Shown here: one piece after another, positions 35,936 through 45,161 of the stretch
Position numbering within the stretch: position 1 is the first letter of the stretch
Layout: every line of letters starts with the position of its first letter
From: Rhodobacter flavimaris
GTDB lineage: Bacteria > Pseudomonadota > Alphaproteobacteria > Rhodobacterales > Rhodobacteraceae
DNA: 45,747 nt
Assembly (NCBI RefSeq): GCF_021378075.1
Contig: NZ_JAJUOS010000019.1
Location: 1 to 45,747, forward strand
Direction of reading: 5' to 3'
Translations under genes and position numbers: made by a program
The notes under the pieces: generated by a model
What the model was told of the DNA's origin: nothing
What the model saw: only the letters and a program-made list of their open reading frames with translations
Database searches by the model: none

Positions 35936-36984
35936 CGGTTCCCTGTGCCTGTCAGAACTGGTTGCGCCTGGCGCGCGGTCTTGGGCCGGATGCTCTGGGG
36001 CAGTTGATGCCGATGTTCCTGTGGCTCGATCCGCAGGGGCGGATCAGCGCCCTTGGACCGGCGCTCAGCAAGATCCTGGGGCCGGGTCGCCTATTGGGGG
36101 CGCGGTTTGAACAGCATTTTCGGTTGCGTTGCGCGCGTGCCGGCCGGTCGGGGGTGGCCTCGGCGTTGGACGGACGCCGCCGAATCAGCCTGTCGCTGCG
36201 CGCCCGCCCCGAGATCACGTTGCGCGGCTCGGTTGCCGATGTCGGGATGGGGGCGTCAGACGGGTTGCTTTTGAACCTAAGCTTCGGGATCCATCTTGCC
36301 GAGGCCGTGCGCGAGTTCGGTCTGACCGAAACCGATTTCGCACCCTCGGACTTGGCGATGGAGCTGCTTTACCTGCAAGAGGCCAAGGCAACGGTGCTGA
36401 ACGAGTTGCGCGCCCTGACCGTGCGGCTGGAAGATGCGCGGCGCTCGGCGCTGAGCGAGGCGCAGACCGATCCGCTGACCGGGGTTGCGAACCGCAGGGC
36501 TTTCGATCTGGCGCTGGAACGCCTGATCCGGGGCCTTGGGCGCGGCGGGCAAAGCTTCGCGCTGGCCCATGTCGATCTGGACTATTTCAAGTCGGTCAAC
36601 GACACGCTTGGCCATGCCGCGGGCGACCAGCTCTTGCGAAACGTTGCACGGGTGCTTGAGGAAGAGACCCGCCGAAGCGATCTGGTCGCGCGGGTCGGAG
36701 GCGATGAATTCGTGCTTCTGTTGCGTGGCGCGTCCGATCGTGATCGCCTCCACTCGCTTGGCGAACGGATCATCGCCCGGCTGGAAGAGCCGTTCAGCTA
36801 TGGCGAGCAGACCTGCCGGATCTCGGCCTCGATCGGTGTCGCGCTTTCGCCCGATTACGACGAACCGACGGCCGAGGTGATGCTTGCCGATGCGGACGCG
36901 GCGCTTTACCTGTCGAAGCGGTTGGGCAAGGGGCGCTGCTCGCTGGCCTCGGCCAGCGCAGCGGCCGAAGGGATGCGCGCCTAA
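35932..36984 (+). CDS. Diguanylate cyclase with N-terminal H-NOXA-like domain
   Basis: 350 aa. Residues about 15-150 resemble the H-NOX-associated (HNOBA, PAS-like) domain of guanylate cyclases: LMPMFLWLDPQGRISALGPALSKIL, LLLNLSFGIHLAEAVREFGL, TDFAPSDLAMELLYLQEA. A signalling helix follows (about 145-178), then the GGDEF domain with active-site GGDEF at 256-260 and an intact I-site RRSD at 247-250, so it should make c-di-GMP and be product-inhibited. ATG 35932 overlaps the stop of the H-NOX-like gene. The pair mirrors H-NOX with a cyclase, as in soluble guanylate cyclases, but with c-di-GMP as output. Confidence 0.9.
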   Translation: MTVPCACQNWLRLARGLGPDALGQLMPMFLWLDPQGRISALGPALSKILGPGRLLGARFEQHFRLRCARAGRSGVASALDGRRRISLSLRARPEITLRGSVADVGMGASDGLLLNLSFGIHLAEAVREFGLTETDFAPSDLAMELLYLQEAKATVLNELRALTVRLEDARRSALSEAQTDPLTGVANRRAFDLALERLIRGLGRGGQSFALAHVDLDYFKSVNDTLGHAAGDQLLRNVARVLEEETRRSDLVARVGGDEFVLLLRGASDRDRLHSLGERIIARLEEPFSYGEQTCRISASIGVALSPDYDEPTAEVMLADADAALYLSKRLGKGRCSLASASAAAEGMRA

Positions 36985-37044
36985 CGTCATTGGGGTGTTA
37001 CATTTTTCTTTCCAGTCCCGAGGTGGATCGGTTAGGGCTTGCGC

Positions 37045-37653
37045 ATGAAGCAGGGCTTTCCCATCGCGGCGCCGGGGATGCGGATCGGCATTCTGGGTGG
37101 ATCGTTCGATCCTGCCCACGAAGGCCATGCGCATATCACCCATCAGGCGATCCGGCATTTCGGGCTGGACCGGGTGTGGTGGATGCTCAGCCCGGGGAAC
37201 CCTCTCAAGGTGCGCGGACCCGCGCCGATGGCCCGTCGCATGGCGCAGGCGCGCAAGGTGATCCCCGATCCGCGTGTCGATATCACCGATCTCGAGGTCC
37301 GTTTGGGCACGCGCTACACGGCCGAAACGCTCTCGCGCCTGCTGCCGTTGTATCGCGGCGTGCAGTTCGTCTGGCTGATGGGGGCAGACAACCTGGTGCA
37401 GTTCGACCGTTGGGAGAACTGGCAAGAGATCATGCGGATGGTGCCGGTGGGGGTTCTTGCACGGCCCGGATCGCGTCTGGCCGGGAAATGCGCCCGTGCG
37501 GCGCGGATCTTTGACGCGCATCGTCTTCCGGCCGAACAATCGCACCGCCTGCCGCTGGCGCAGCCGCCCGCCTGGTGCTTCGTCGATATGCCGATGTCCG
37601 ATCTGTCCTCATCCGCGATCCGGGCGCGGGGCGACTGGCGCGGCACGGCTTGA
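37045..37653 (+). CDS. nadD: Nicotinate-nucleotide adenylyltransferase (NadD)
   Basis: 202 aa. It makes deamido-NAD from nicotinate mononucleotide and [20 protein letters not shown] carries the nucleotidyltransferase (H/T)xGH motif (HEGH); [16 protein letters not shown] and [12 protein letters not shown] (SSxxIR) complete the family pattern. ATG 37045 is preferred; a TTG at 37039 in the same frame is possible. rsfS and rlmH, often next to nadD, are not here. It follows the GGDEF gene by 60 bases; dacB follows after 55. Confidence 0.94.
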   Translation: MKQGFPIAAPGMRIGILGGSFDPAHEGHAHITHQAIRHFGLDRVWWMLSPGNPLKVRGPAPMARRMAQARKVIPDPRVDITDLEVRLGTRYTAETLSRLLPLYRGVQFVWLMGADNLVQFDRWENWQEIMRMVPVGVLARPGSRLAGKCARAARIFDAHRLPAEQSHRLPLAQPPAWCFVDMPMSDLSSSAIRARGDWRGTA

Positions 37654-37708
37654 AGCCGAGCAAACTTGCGCGCTAGGCTGGGGTGACGGCTTCGGTGCGG
37701 AGTGAGCG

Positions 37709-39118
37709 ATGCAGTTTTCACGGCGTCAGATGATCTTCGGGGCGGGCGCGCTTGCCTGCGCCATCCCGCGTGGCTCTTGGGCGGCTGGCGGAGCGGACGG
37801 CCTGATCGGGGGGCTTAGCGGGGACGTCAGCTATGTCGTGGCCGATCTTGCCAGTGGCAAGAAGCTTGAGGCGCGTGGCGCCGAGAAGGCCATGCCCCCC
37901 GCGTCGACCGTTAAGGCGATCACCTCGCTTTACGCGCTGGAGGCCCTGGGGGGCGGGTATCGCTTCGCCACCCGGCTGATCGCGACCGGGCCTATCTCGG
38001 GCGGCGTACTTCAGGGGGATCTGGTACTTGCGGGGGGCGGCGATCCGACGCTGACGACCGACGATCTGGGCGACATGGCCGCGCGACTGGCTGCAATCGG
38101 TTTGCGCGGGGTCAGCGGGCGCTTCCTTGTCTGGGGAGGGGCCTTGCCCTATGCGCCCGAGATCGCGGGCGATCAGCCGATCCATGTCGGCTATAACCCG
38201 GCGATCTCGGGGCTGATCCTGAACTTCAACCGCGTACATTTTGAGTGGCGCCGCGCCGGGCAAGGCTGGCAGGTGGGCATGGACGCGCGGGGCGAGCGGT
38301 TTCAACCCAAGGCCTTCACCGCCGAGGTCGCCCTAGCGAACCGCAAGTCGCCGCTGTTCACCTATGCCAATTCGGGCGGCAAGGAGCATTGGACGGTCGC
38401 TGCAAGCGGCCTCAACAAGCATGGCAGCCGTTGGCTGCCGGTACGCAACCCCGATGCCTATGCGGGCGACGTATTCCAGACACTGGCGCGCGCGCAGGGG
38501 ATCGCGCTGCCCGCGCCCGGATCGGTCCGGGATCTGCCAGGCGGCACGGTTCTGGTCGAGCATCGCTCGGAGCAGCTTGGGACCATCCTGCGCGGGATGA
38601 TGAAATATTCGACCAATGTGACCGCCGAGGCCGTTGGGATGACGACAAGTGTTGCGCGCGGGATGCCAGCGGCCCGCGGCCAATCGGGCGCCTCGATGGG
38701 GCAGTGGCTCGCCTCGCGTCTGGGCGGTTCGGGGGGGCAGTTCGCCGACCATTCGGGGCTCGGGGCGGAAACCCGCGTTTCCGCGCAAGAGATGGTGCGG
38801 GCGCTTGCGCAGCTTGGACCCGCGATGGGGCTGCGCGATCTGATGAAGGGCTTCGATCTGCGCGACGACGCGGGGCGCAAGATCCAGAACCAGACGCTTG
38901 ATATCGCGGCCAAGACCGGCACGCTGAACTTCGCCTCATCGCTGGCAGGCTACATGACCGGGCGCAACGGGCGGCAGTTGGTCTTTGCGATCATGACGGC
39001 CGACATGAACCAGCGCCGCCGCACGGCCGGTCAGGAAACACCCGCAGGCTCGCGCGAGTGGATCCGTCGCTCGAAAATCCTGCAAAGCCGCCTGCTGGAG
39101 CGCTGGTCGGCCCTTTAA
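37709..39118 (+). CDS. dacB: D-alanyl-D-alanine carboxypeptidase/endopeptidase (PBP4, DacB)
   Basis: 469 aa. Serine peptidase of the S13 family that trims or cuts peptidoglycan cross-links in the periplasm. The three active-site motifs are S66-TVK69 (PPASTVKAITS), STN in KYSTNVTAEAVG and KTG in AAKTGTLNFASSLAGY. The long insertion between SxxK and SxN typical of PBP4 is present. The signal peptide begins with SRRQMIF and a moderate hydrophobic stretch ending SWAAGG, close to a twin-arginine (Tat) signal. It is convergent with the TerB-like gene, four bases apart. Confidence 0.95.
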   Translation: MQFSRRQMIFGAGALACAIPRGSWAAGGADGLIGGLSGDVSYVVADLASGKKLEARGAEKAMPPASTVKAITSLYALEALGGGYRFATRLIATGPISGGVLQGDLVLAGGGDPTLTTDDLGDMAARLAAIGLRGVSGRFLVWGGALPYAPEIAGDQPIHVGYNPAISGLILNFNRVHFEWRRAGQGWQVGMDARGERFQPKAFTAEVALANRKSPLFTYANSGGKEHWTVAASGLNKHGSRWLPVRNPDAYAGDVFQTLARAQGIALPAPGSVRDLPGGTVLVEHRSEQLGTILRGMMKYSTNVTAEAVGMTTSVARGMPAARGQSGASMGQWLASRLGGSGGQFADHSGLGAETRVSAQEMVRALAQLGPAMGLRDLMKGFDLRDDAGRKIQNQTLDIAAKTGTLNFASSLAGYMTGRNGRQLVFAIMTADMNQRRRTAGQETPAGSREWIRRSKILQSRLLERWSAL

Positions 39119-39121
39119 GCC

Positions 39122-39544
39122 TTAGAGCTTGACGTGGCGCACCTTGGCGCCCCACTCGATGGCCACGGCGTGGAGCCGGTCGATCGCCAGTTCGCCGCGA
39201 ACCTCCTCAAGCATCCGCAGCTCGGGCTGGTGCAGCACGCCATCGGCGGCGGCCACGTCGCAGGCCAGCGCATAGGCGGTTTCATACAGTTTTTCGGGCA
39301 AGGCCGCGCGCACGAGGCCAAAGAGCGCCTCGAGCCCCTCTTCCTCTTCGAAAAGCGCATAGACGGTCTGCGCCACGGGGCGGATGCGGTCGATGTCATA
39401 GGTGGCGAAGATCGGCATGTGGTTCACCATCCGCTCGATCGCGACCAGTTCCGAGGTGCGGATATTCTCGTCCGAGGCGGAAACCGCGACCATGACCGCG
39501 ACAAGCGCGTCTTGCGGGGAAAGCGAGGGCAGGGTGTCGGTCAC
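39122..39544 (-). CDS. TerB-like (tellurite resistance TerB family) protein
   Basis: 140 aa all-helical protein. [31 protein letters not shown] and [21 protein letters not shown] match the TerB fold, whose acidic helix starts (SDE, ADG) can bind metal. GTG 39544 is chosen since AAAGGATG lies before it and the family N-terminus begins there; an upstream ATG exists but gives an unrelated extension. No other ter genes are near, so tellurite resistance is not implied. Divergent from lysK, 106 bases between starts. Confidence 0.8.
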   Translation of the reverse strand: MTDTLPSLSPQDALVAVMVAVSASDENIRTSELVAIERMVNHMPIFATYDIDRIRPVAQTVYALFEEEEGLEALFGLVRAALPEKLYETAYALACDVAAADGVLHQPELRMLEEVRGELAIDRLHAVAIEWGAKVRHVKL

Positions 39545-39650
39545 GGGAAGGCATCCTTTCACTGGTTCTGCGGGCAAATTATTGACGATTGCGCCCCCGT
39601 TCAATAGGTGGGTCGCGAATGGGCGCATGGGGCGCCCGGTGAGGTGTGAA

Positions 39651-41258
39651 ATGACGAGCCTTCGTGACGCAGCGATGAAATCCAAAGCCTGGCCCTTCGA
39701 GGAAGCCCGCCGGGTTCTCAAGCGTTACGAAAAGAAAGACCCGGAAAAGGGCTACGTGCTTTTCGAGACGGGTTATGGCCCGTCGGGTCTGCCGCATATC
39801 GGCACCTTTGGCGAGGTGGCGCGCACCACGATGATCCGCCGCGCCTTCGAGACGATCTCGGACATCCCCACGCGCCTGCTGTGCTTCTCGGACGACATGG
39901 ACGGGATGCGCAAGGTGCCGGAAAACGTGCCGAACCAGGAACTGCTGAAGGCCAACATCCAGAAGCCGCTGACCGAGGTGCCGGACCCGTTCGAAGAGTT
40001 CGAAAGCTTCGGCCACCACAACAACGCGATGCTGCGCCGGTTCCTTGACACCTTCGGGTTCGAGTATGAATTCGCCAGTGCCACCGAGTATTACAAGTCG
40101 GGCAAGTTCGACGCGATCCTGCTGAAGGCCGCCGAGAAATACGATGAGATCATGGCGATCATGCTAAAGTCGTTGCGCGAAGAGCGTCAACAGACCTACT
40201 CGTGCTTCCTGCCGATCCATCCGGAAACCGGGCGCGTGCTTTACGTGCCGATGAAGAATGTCGATGCCAAGGCCGGCACCGTGACCTTCGATGACGAAGA
40301 GGGGCGCGAGTGGACGCTGCCGATCACCGGCGGCAACGTGAAGCTGCAATGGAAGCCCGATTTCGGCGCGCGTTGGGCCGCGCTCGACGTCGATTTCGAG
40401 ATGTATGGCAAGGACCACTCGACCAACACGCCGATCTATGACGGGATCTGCCGGGTGCTGGGTGGCCGCGCGCCCGAGCATTTCACCTATGAGCTATTCC
40501 TCGATGCCAATGGCGAGAAGATCTCGAAGTCGAAGGGCAACGGCCTGTCGATCGACGAATGGCTGACCTATGCCTCGACCGAGAGCCTGAGCTACTTCAT
40601 GTATCTCAAGCCCAAGACCGCCAAGCGCCTGTGGTGGGACGTGATCCCGAAAATGGTGGACGAGTATCACCAGCAGCTGCGCGCCTATCCCGATCAGGAT
40701 ATCGACCAGCAGGTGAACAACCCGGTGTGGCATATCCACGGCGGTAACCCGCCTGAGTCGAAGATGGTGGTGCCGTTCGCGATGCTGCTCAACCTCGCTT
40801 CGGTGGCCGGTGCGACCGACAAGGACGGGCTGTGGGGCTTCATCAAGCGCTACGCCCCCGAAGCCACGCCCGAGACGCATCCCGACCTCGATCAGGCGGC
40901 CGGGTTCGCGGTGCGCTACTTCCACGATTTCGTCGCGCCGGAACGCCAGTTCCGCCTACCGAGCGATCAGGAACGCGCCGCGATGGCGGATCTGGTGGCC
41001 CGCCTCGAAGCACTGCCCGATCAGGATCTGCACCTGACTTTCGCCGATGCAGACCCCTCGGAAGCGTTGCAGACCATGGTCTTCGCGGTCGGCAAGGAAC
41101 ATGGGTTTGAGAACCTGCGCGAGTGGTTCCAGGCGCTTTACGAGGTGCTTCTGGGCGCGTCGCAGGGGCCGCGTTTCGGCGGGTTCATCGCGCTTTACGG
41201 CGTGAAAGAGACCATCGCGCTGATCAATCGCGGGCTGGCGGGCGAACTGGCGGCCTGA
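39651..41258 (+). CDS. lysK: Lysyl-tRNA synthetase, class I
   Basis: 535 aa. This is the class I (LysK) form used by archaea, spirochaetes and alphaproteobacteria, not the class II LysS. The HIGH-type motif is HIGT (residues 49-52, in [12 protein letters not shown]) and the KMSKS-type motif is KISKSKGNG. The C-terminal helical anticodon-binding region (about 330-535) is complete. ATG 39651 has GAGGTG upstream and gives the conserved N-terminus; the ORF runs open for 83 codons before it. The stop touches that of the convergent CHAD gene. Confidence 0.95.
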   Translation: MTSLRDAAMKSKAWPFEEARRVLKRYEKKDPEKGYVLFETGYGPSGLPHIGTFGEVARTTMIRRAFETISDIPTRLLCFSDDMDGMRKVPENVPNQELLKANIQKPLTEVPDPFEEFESFGHHNNAMLRRFLDTFGFEYEFASATEYYKSGKFDAILLKAAEKYDEIMAIMLKSLREERQQTYSCFLPIHPETGRVLYVPMKNVDAKAGTVTFDDEEGREWTLPITGGNVKLQWKPDFGARWAALDVDFEMYGKDHSTNTPIYDGICRVLGGRAPEHFTYELFLDANGEKISKSKGNGLSIDEWLTYASTESLSYFMYLKPKTAKRLWWDVIPKMVDEYHQQLRAYPDQDIDQQVNNPVWHIHGGNPPESKMVVPFAMLLNLASVAGATDKDGLWGFIKRYAPEATPETHPDLDQAAGFAVRYFHDFVAPERQFRLPSDQERAAMADLVARLEALPDQDLHLTFADADPSEALQTMVFAVGKEHGFENLREWFQALYEVLLGASQGPRFGGFIALYGVKETIALINRGLAGELAA

Positions 41259-42110
41259 TCACTCGGCACGCCAGAGTTTGAACCAGCGCCCCCAACGGTC
41301 GGCCAAGGCCTCGGGCGGTTCGGCAAAAAGACGGGAGCCGAGGCGGAATGCCTCGGCTTCCTGCGTTTTCTGGATCTGTCTGATCTGGCGGTGCAGGGCT
41401 TTCGCCGCGTGATGCGGAAGATGGGTGGGCGCGGCCTCGACCAGCACGGCAAGATCGTGATGCTGGCCAAGCAGCTCGCCCAGGGTATCAACGATCTGGG
41501 CGTGGCCTAGCATCATCTCGGGCCAGATCGGCGCCAGCAGGCGTGTGTGATACCAGTGGTGCTTGGCCCGTGAACGCCAGGCGTGCAGCGCCTCATCGGT
41601 CGGATCGCGCTGTGCGCGGGCCATCCGGGCCTGCGCCTGCGCAAAGCTCTTGGTCAGGCCGGGGGCTAGGACCTTCCAGCCTTTGCCAATCACCGTCCAT
41701 TCCGCGGCACGGTCGCGGATCGCCGCGATGTCCAGCGCGAAGGTTTCCAGCGCGTCGTGCGAAGGGTCTGTGCCCACGCCACCCGAAAGCCGTTCGAGCA
41801 TCAGGCCAGCTTCGGTGGCGACGGGGGCGATCCCCTTCAGGGTCGCGCGCATGACCTCGGCGTCGCGCAGGTGTGCGATCCCGGCGGCGGCCTCGCGCAG
41901 GGCGGCGTTTTCCTCGGCGAAGCCCTCGAAACGCGGGGCGACAAGGCGCAAGAGGCCGCGCGTCTTCTTGGTGGCCTTGCGCAACTCGTGGATACGCGCG
42001 GCGCCATCGGGCGAGCGTGCGATCTCCGCGGCGAAGGAAAGCTCTTCGGTCGCGATGCGGCGCAGCATCGCGGTGGCGTCGGTATCGTCGGCTTGCAAGT
42101 GGTAGGGCAT
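41259..42110 (-). CDS. CHAD domain-containing protein
   Basis: 283 aa. The CHAD (conserved histidine alpha-helical) domain spans nearly the whole protein: RIHELRKATKKTRGLLRLV, LHAWRSRAKHHWYHTRLLAP and GELLGQHHDLAVLVE carry the conserved basic residues and histidines that bind polyphosphate in studied members. It has no CYTH triphosphatase domain and none is adjacent. ATG 42110 gives the usual MPYHL start; ATG 42140 is an alternative. Convergent with lysK with no gap, divergent from the beta-helix gene. Confidence 0.87.
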   Translation of the reverse strand: MPYHLQADDTDATAMLRRIATEELSFAAEIARSPDGAARIHELRKATKKTRGLLRLVAPRFEGFAEENAALREAAAGIAHLRDAEVMRATLKGIAPVATEAGLMLERLSGGVGTDPSHDALETFALDIAAIRDRAAEWTVIGKGWKVLAPGLTKSFAQAQARMARAQRDPTDEALHAWRSRAKHHWYHTRLLAPIWPEMMLGHAQIVDTLGELLGQHHDLAVLVEAAPTHLPHHAAKALHRQIRQIQKTQEAEAFRLGSRLFAEPPEALADRWGRWFKLWRAE

Positions 42111-42328
42111 GGTGCGGTCAGTCTGGCTGCTTGGCCGCATGGTAGCAAGCGGCTGCGTCGGTTCCGTGACAGCCGCAGCGTTCGCTGCCCTCAGCACTTT
42201 TTTAACCCTGGCGGCTAGTTCTTGCCCGGCCGGTGCGGCGGGCGCCCCGTGCATTTCCATGACGATCCGCCATCGCGCCGCTTCATGCCGGTGGCGCATG
42301 GGCAGGACTGAACCAAGAGGAACCTCGA

Positions 42329-44617
42329 ATGAACATTGCGGTGACAGAGGGTCTGGCGCTGATGCCGCCGGCTTTCGAACTGGGGCTTGATGTCTGGTCG
42401 AGCGGGGACGGAACCGCCGGATCGGCGACCTATCTGGGCGCGGCAAATGCCGCGATCGTCCCGGCCGATCAGGATTTCGGCGCCTGTCTGGAACTGACCA
42501 AGACGCAATCGACGCAAAAGCTGCGCTATATGGGCCAGACGCCCATCCTGCCCGGCGCCTATCTGCGCATCACCGCGCGCGTCAAGGCGGTCAGCGGCAA
42601 CCTTCCCATCGTGCGGATCGCCGCCTACGCGATGAATTCGGCGGGGCATGTCGCGGGGCTGATCGAGCAATCGACCCAGGTTGAGTTAGAGAGCTACGGG
42701 CGGGTCGTGACCGCCTCGGCCATCGTCGGCACCGGGCAGCGCGTGGGCGTGGACATGCCCTGGGGCACGCAACCCAGCTACGGCCATTTCGGGATCGACC
42801 TGACGGGCGCCAACGGCGGCGTGGTGCGCATCGACGATATTGTGATCGAGGACGTGACCGAGGTTTTCCTGCGCGACATGATGGACTGGGTCGATGTACG
42901 CGATTACGGCGCGCGCGGCGATGGCGTCACCGATGACCGGGCCGCCTTCATCGCGGCCGACAATGCCGCCAACGGGCGCATGATCGTGGTGCCCGAGGGC
43001 AGCTACTTGATCGGCTCGACCCTGTCGATCAACGCCCCGATCCGCTTTGTCGGCACGCTGGTGATGCCCACCGCTGCGCGGCTTTCGCTGATGTCGAGCT
43101 ACGATTTCCCGACCTATGCCGAAGCGTTCGGCGGCGAACTTGCCGGTCTGAAGAAGGCGCTTCAGGCGCTGTTCGCCTATACCGATCACAATTCGCTCGA
43201 CCTGAAGGGCCGCCGCGTCGAGGTGACCGAGCCGATCGACATCAAGGCGCTTGCGCCGGATCTGAGTAGCTTTTCGAACCGCCGCGTGCTGCGCAATGGC
43301 CAGTTGAACGTTATCGACGGCACGGTCTGGGCCGACACGGTCGTGACCTCGCAGGCGACCTATTCCACCAGCGCGCCCGACACGCTGACTGGCGTCGCCA
43401 ACATCGCCAACATCCCGGTGGGTGCGCGCGTCTCGGGCGCGGGTGTCGGGCGCGAGGTCTATGTGCGCGCGGTAAATGTGGGTGCGGGCTCGCTGACGCT
43501 GTCGCAGCCGCTGTTTGGCGGTGCGGGCACGCGCACGCTGACCTTCACGCGGCATAAATACGTGCTCGATTTCTCGGGGCTCGCGAAGCTCGACCGGTTC
43601 AACATCGATGACGTCGAGATCCTGTGCAACGGCGAGGCCAGCGCGATCATGTTGCCGCCCTCGGGTCAGATGTTCCATGTGCGCGACTGCTATATCAACG
43701 CGCCGAAGGACAAGGGGATCACCTCGATCGGCACCGGCTGTCAGGACATGCTGATCGACCGCTGCCAGTTCCTGTCGAATGAAAGCCAGGTTCCGGCGAC
43801 GCAGCGTGTCTCGGTCGCGTTCAACGTCAATGCCAATGACACCAAGATCCGGGATTCGCGCTTCGTGCGGTTTGGGACCACGATGATCCTGCACGGAACG
43901 GGGCACCTGATCGTCGGCAATCACTGGTTTCAGGGTGACGAGGAAACGAACGGCGCCCGCATTGCCGGCCTGGTGTTCACGCAGACCAACGTGCAATCGG
44001 CGGTGACGGGGAACTACATCGACAACTCGGTGGTCGAGTGGACGAATGAATACGATCCGACCCCGAATTTCGGCAACGAGTATTCCTTTGGCGGCCTGAC
44101 CGTCACCGGCAACACCTTCGTCAGCCTCGACTCGGCGCCCTGGTTCACCTGGTTCTCGATCAAGCCCTATGGTTCGGGGCATTTCATTCACGGCCTGAAT
44201 ATCTCGTGCAACGTGTTCCGCGCCATCAATGGGGACGTCGATCGCTTCGAGAAGGTGGACACGACCTATGCCGACCTTGACCGCTCGCGCTTCCGCAATA
44301 TCCAGATCGAGGCGAATACGTTCAACGGCGTCGGGCAGTTCGTCTGCAACCCGGTCTTTCTGCAGGTCGATCAGGCGACGGCCCAAACGGTCTGGACGAT
44401 GACCCCGGGCGCCTATCTTCCGTTCGGCGGGTGGGCGCGGAACGTGGAAAGCGTTCTGGCCGAGGGGATGATCACGAACAACGCCGGCTCGCGCATTTCG
44501 TCGATGCCCTATGTCGTGGTCGAGCAGGGCACCGCCAAGCAGGATGTCACGCTGAACTGGGCGGAGGCCGCCAAGGGGCGCGTGCAGGTCAAGATCCGCT
44601 GCGATAACCCGAACTGA
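42329..44617 (+). CDS. Pectate-lyase-superfamily beta-helix protein (tail-spike-like)
   Basis: 762 aa without a signal peptide. Residues about 1-185 form a beta-sandwich-like N-terminal domain (carbohydrate-module-like). DWVDVRDYGARGDGVTDDRAAF (about 187-208) is the opening motif of the pectate lyase 3/GH28-related right-handed beta-helix, and short parallel-strand repeats (IxDxxF, ITGNxF-like: VTGNTFVSL, ISCNVFRAI, IEANTFNGV) fill about 400-680. This motif opens many phage tail spikes as well as secreted glycosidases. Lacking a signal and with a capping C-terminus, it may be a virion or gene-transfer-agent fibre; enzyme function is possible too. AGAGGAA precedes the ATG. Monocistronic, with its own terminator. 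Confidence 0.85.
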   Translation: MNIAVTEGLALMPPAFELGLDVWSSGDGTAGSATYLGAANAAIVPADQDFGACLELTKTQSTQKLRYMGQTPILPGAYLRITARVKAVSGNLPIVRIAAYAMNSAGHVAGLIEQSTQVELESYGRVVTASAIVGTGQRVGVDMPWGTQPSYGHFGIDLTGANGGVVRIDDIVIEDVTEVFLRDMMDWVDVRDYGARGDGVTDDRAAFIAADNAANGRMIVVPEGSYLIGSTLSINAPIRFVGTLVMPTAARLSLMSSYDFPTYAEAFGGELAGLKKALQALFAYTDHNSLDLKGRRVEVTEPIDIKALAPDLSSFSNRRVLRNGQLNVIDGTVWADTVVTSQATYSTSAPDTLTGVANIANIPVGARVSGAGVGREVYVRAVNVGAGSLTLSQPLFGGAGTRTLTFTRHKYVLDFSGLAKLDRFNIDDVEILCNGEASAIMLPPSGQMFHVRDCYINAPKDKGITSIGTGCQDMLIDRCQFLSNESQVPATQRVSVAFNVNANDTKIRDSRFVRFGTTMILHGTGHLIVGNHWFQGDEETNGARIAGLVFTQTNVQSAVTGNYIDNSVVEWTNEYDPTPNFGNEYSFGGLTVTGNTFVSLDSAPWFTWFSIKPYGSGHFIHGLNISCNVFRAINGDVDRFEKVDTTYADLDRSRFRNIQIEANTFNGVGQFVCNPVFLQVDQATAQTVWTMTPGAYLPFGGWARNVESVLAEGMITNNAGSRISSMPYVVVEQGTAKQDVTLNWAEAAKGRVQVKIRCDNPN

Positions 44618-44642
44618 GATTGTTCTGCCTTCGGCTGGCAAG

Positions 44643-44667
44643 AAGGGCGCCCCTCGGGGCGCCCTTT
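44643..44667. terminator. Bidirectional terminator after the beta-helix gene
   Basis: GGGCGCCC (44645-44652) and GGGCGCCC (44657-44664) form a perfect stem around CTCG with AA/TTT flanks. It lies 25 bases after the beta-helix stop and just past the stop of the convergent PNPOx-like gene. Confidence 0.85.
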
Positions 44668-45161
44668 CATTTTCTGGCCAGATCCTCGGCGCTCAACCGA
44701 TAGGCGCGCGCGAATCCTCCGTTGAGCAGGCCCGACAGAAGCCGGAACTCGACAAAAAAGAAGTCCGGCAGGTCGATATAAAGCTTCGCCTTCGGATGAT
44801 CGGCCAACCATCTGTCGCGCGCGAGGGCGTTGCGCGGGTCATCCGGCGGCAGGGCGCAGGCCTCGGCCTGCAGGCTGATCCGAGGGTGCGTCAGCGGGTC
44901 GCCCTTTGCACCCGGCTCCCCCAGCAAAAGGCCCGCCCGCGCGTCGCGCCGCAACGCCCGGCTATGCGCCGAAAGGCCGGAGAGCAGAGTCCAGAGCCCG
45001 CCTTCGGGGCCCGGGCCAATGGCGATGCGGCTGACCGCGGGGAAGCCCGTCTCTGGGTCGATCACAGCAAGCGACCCGAACCGTGCCGCGGAAATCAAGT
45101 CCTGCGCAAGCTGACGTGCCTCGTCGTCGGTGGAGCGGATCGGGGATTGGGGCGGTGCCAT
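44667..45161 (-). CDS. Pyridoxamine 5'-phosphate oxidase-fold protein (HugZ/HutZ-like)
   Basis: 164 aa. The split-barrel flavin-binding fold is visible: DLISAARFGSLAVIDPETGFPAVSRIAIGP, LWTLLSGLSAHSRALRRDARAGLLLGEPG and PRISLQAEA follow the order of HugZ-like and PNPOx-like proteins; FRLLSGLLNGGFARAYRLSAEDL at the end resembles the heme-utilisation HugZ group (LxGGFGRAY). FMN or heme binding is possible. ATG 45161 has AGAAGG six bases upstream; two earlier starts in frame (45203, 45227) have none. The neighbouring genes give no functional hint. Confidence 0.85.
   Translation of the reverse strand: MAPPQSPIRSTDDEARQLAQDLISAARFGSLAVIDPETGFPAVSRIAIGPGPEGGLWTLLSGLSAHSRALRRDARAGLLLGEPGAKGDPLTHPRISLQAEACALPPDDPRNALARDRWLADHPKAKLYIDLPDFFFVEFRLLSGLLNGGFARAYRLSAEDLARK

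Noticed and set aside
39122..39544. Tellurite resistance locus
   Set aside because: Only a TerB-fold protein is present; no terC, terD, terZ or related genes are near, so the phenotype cannot be inferred.
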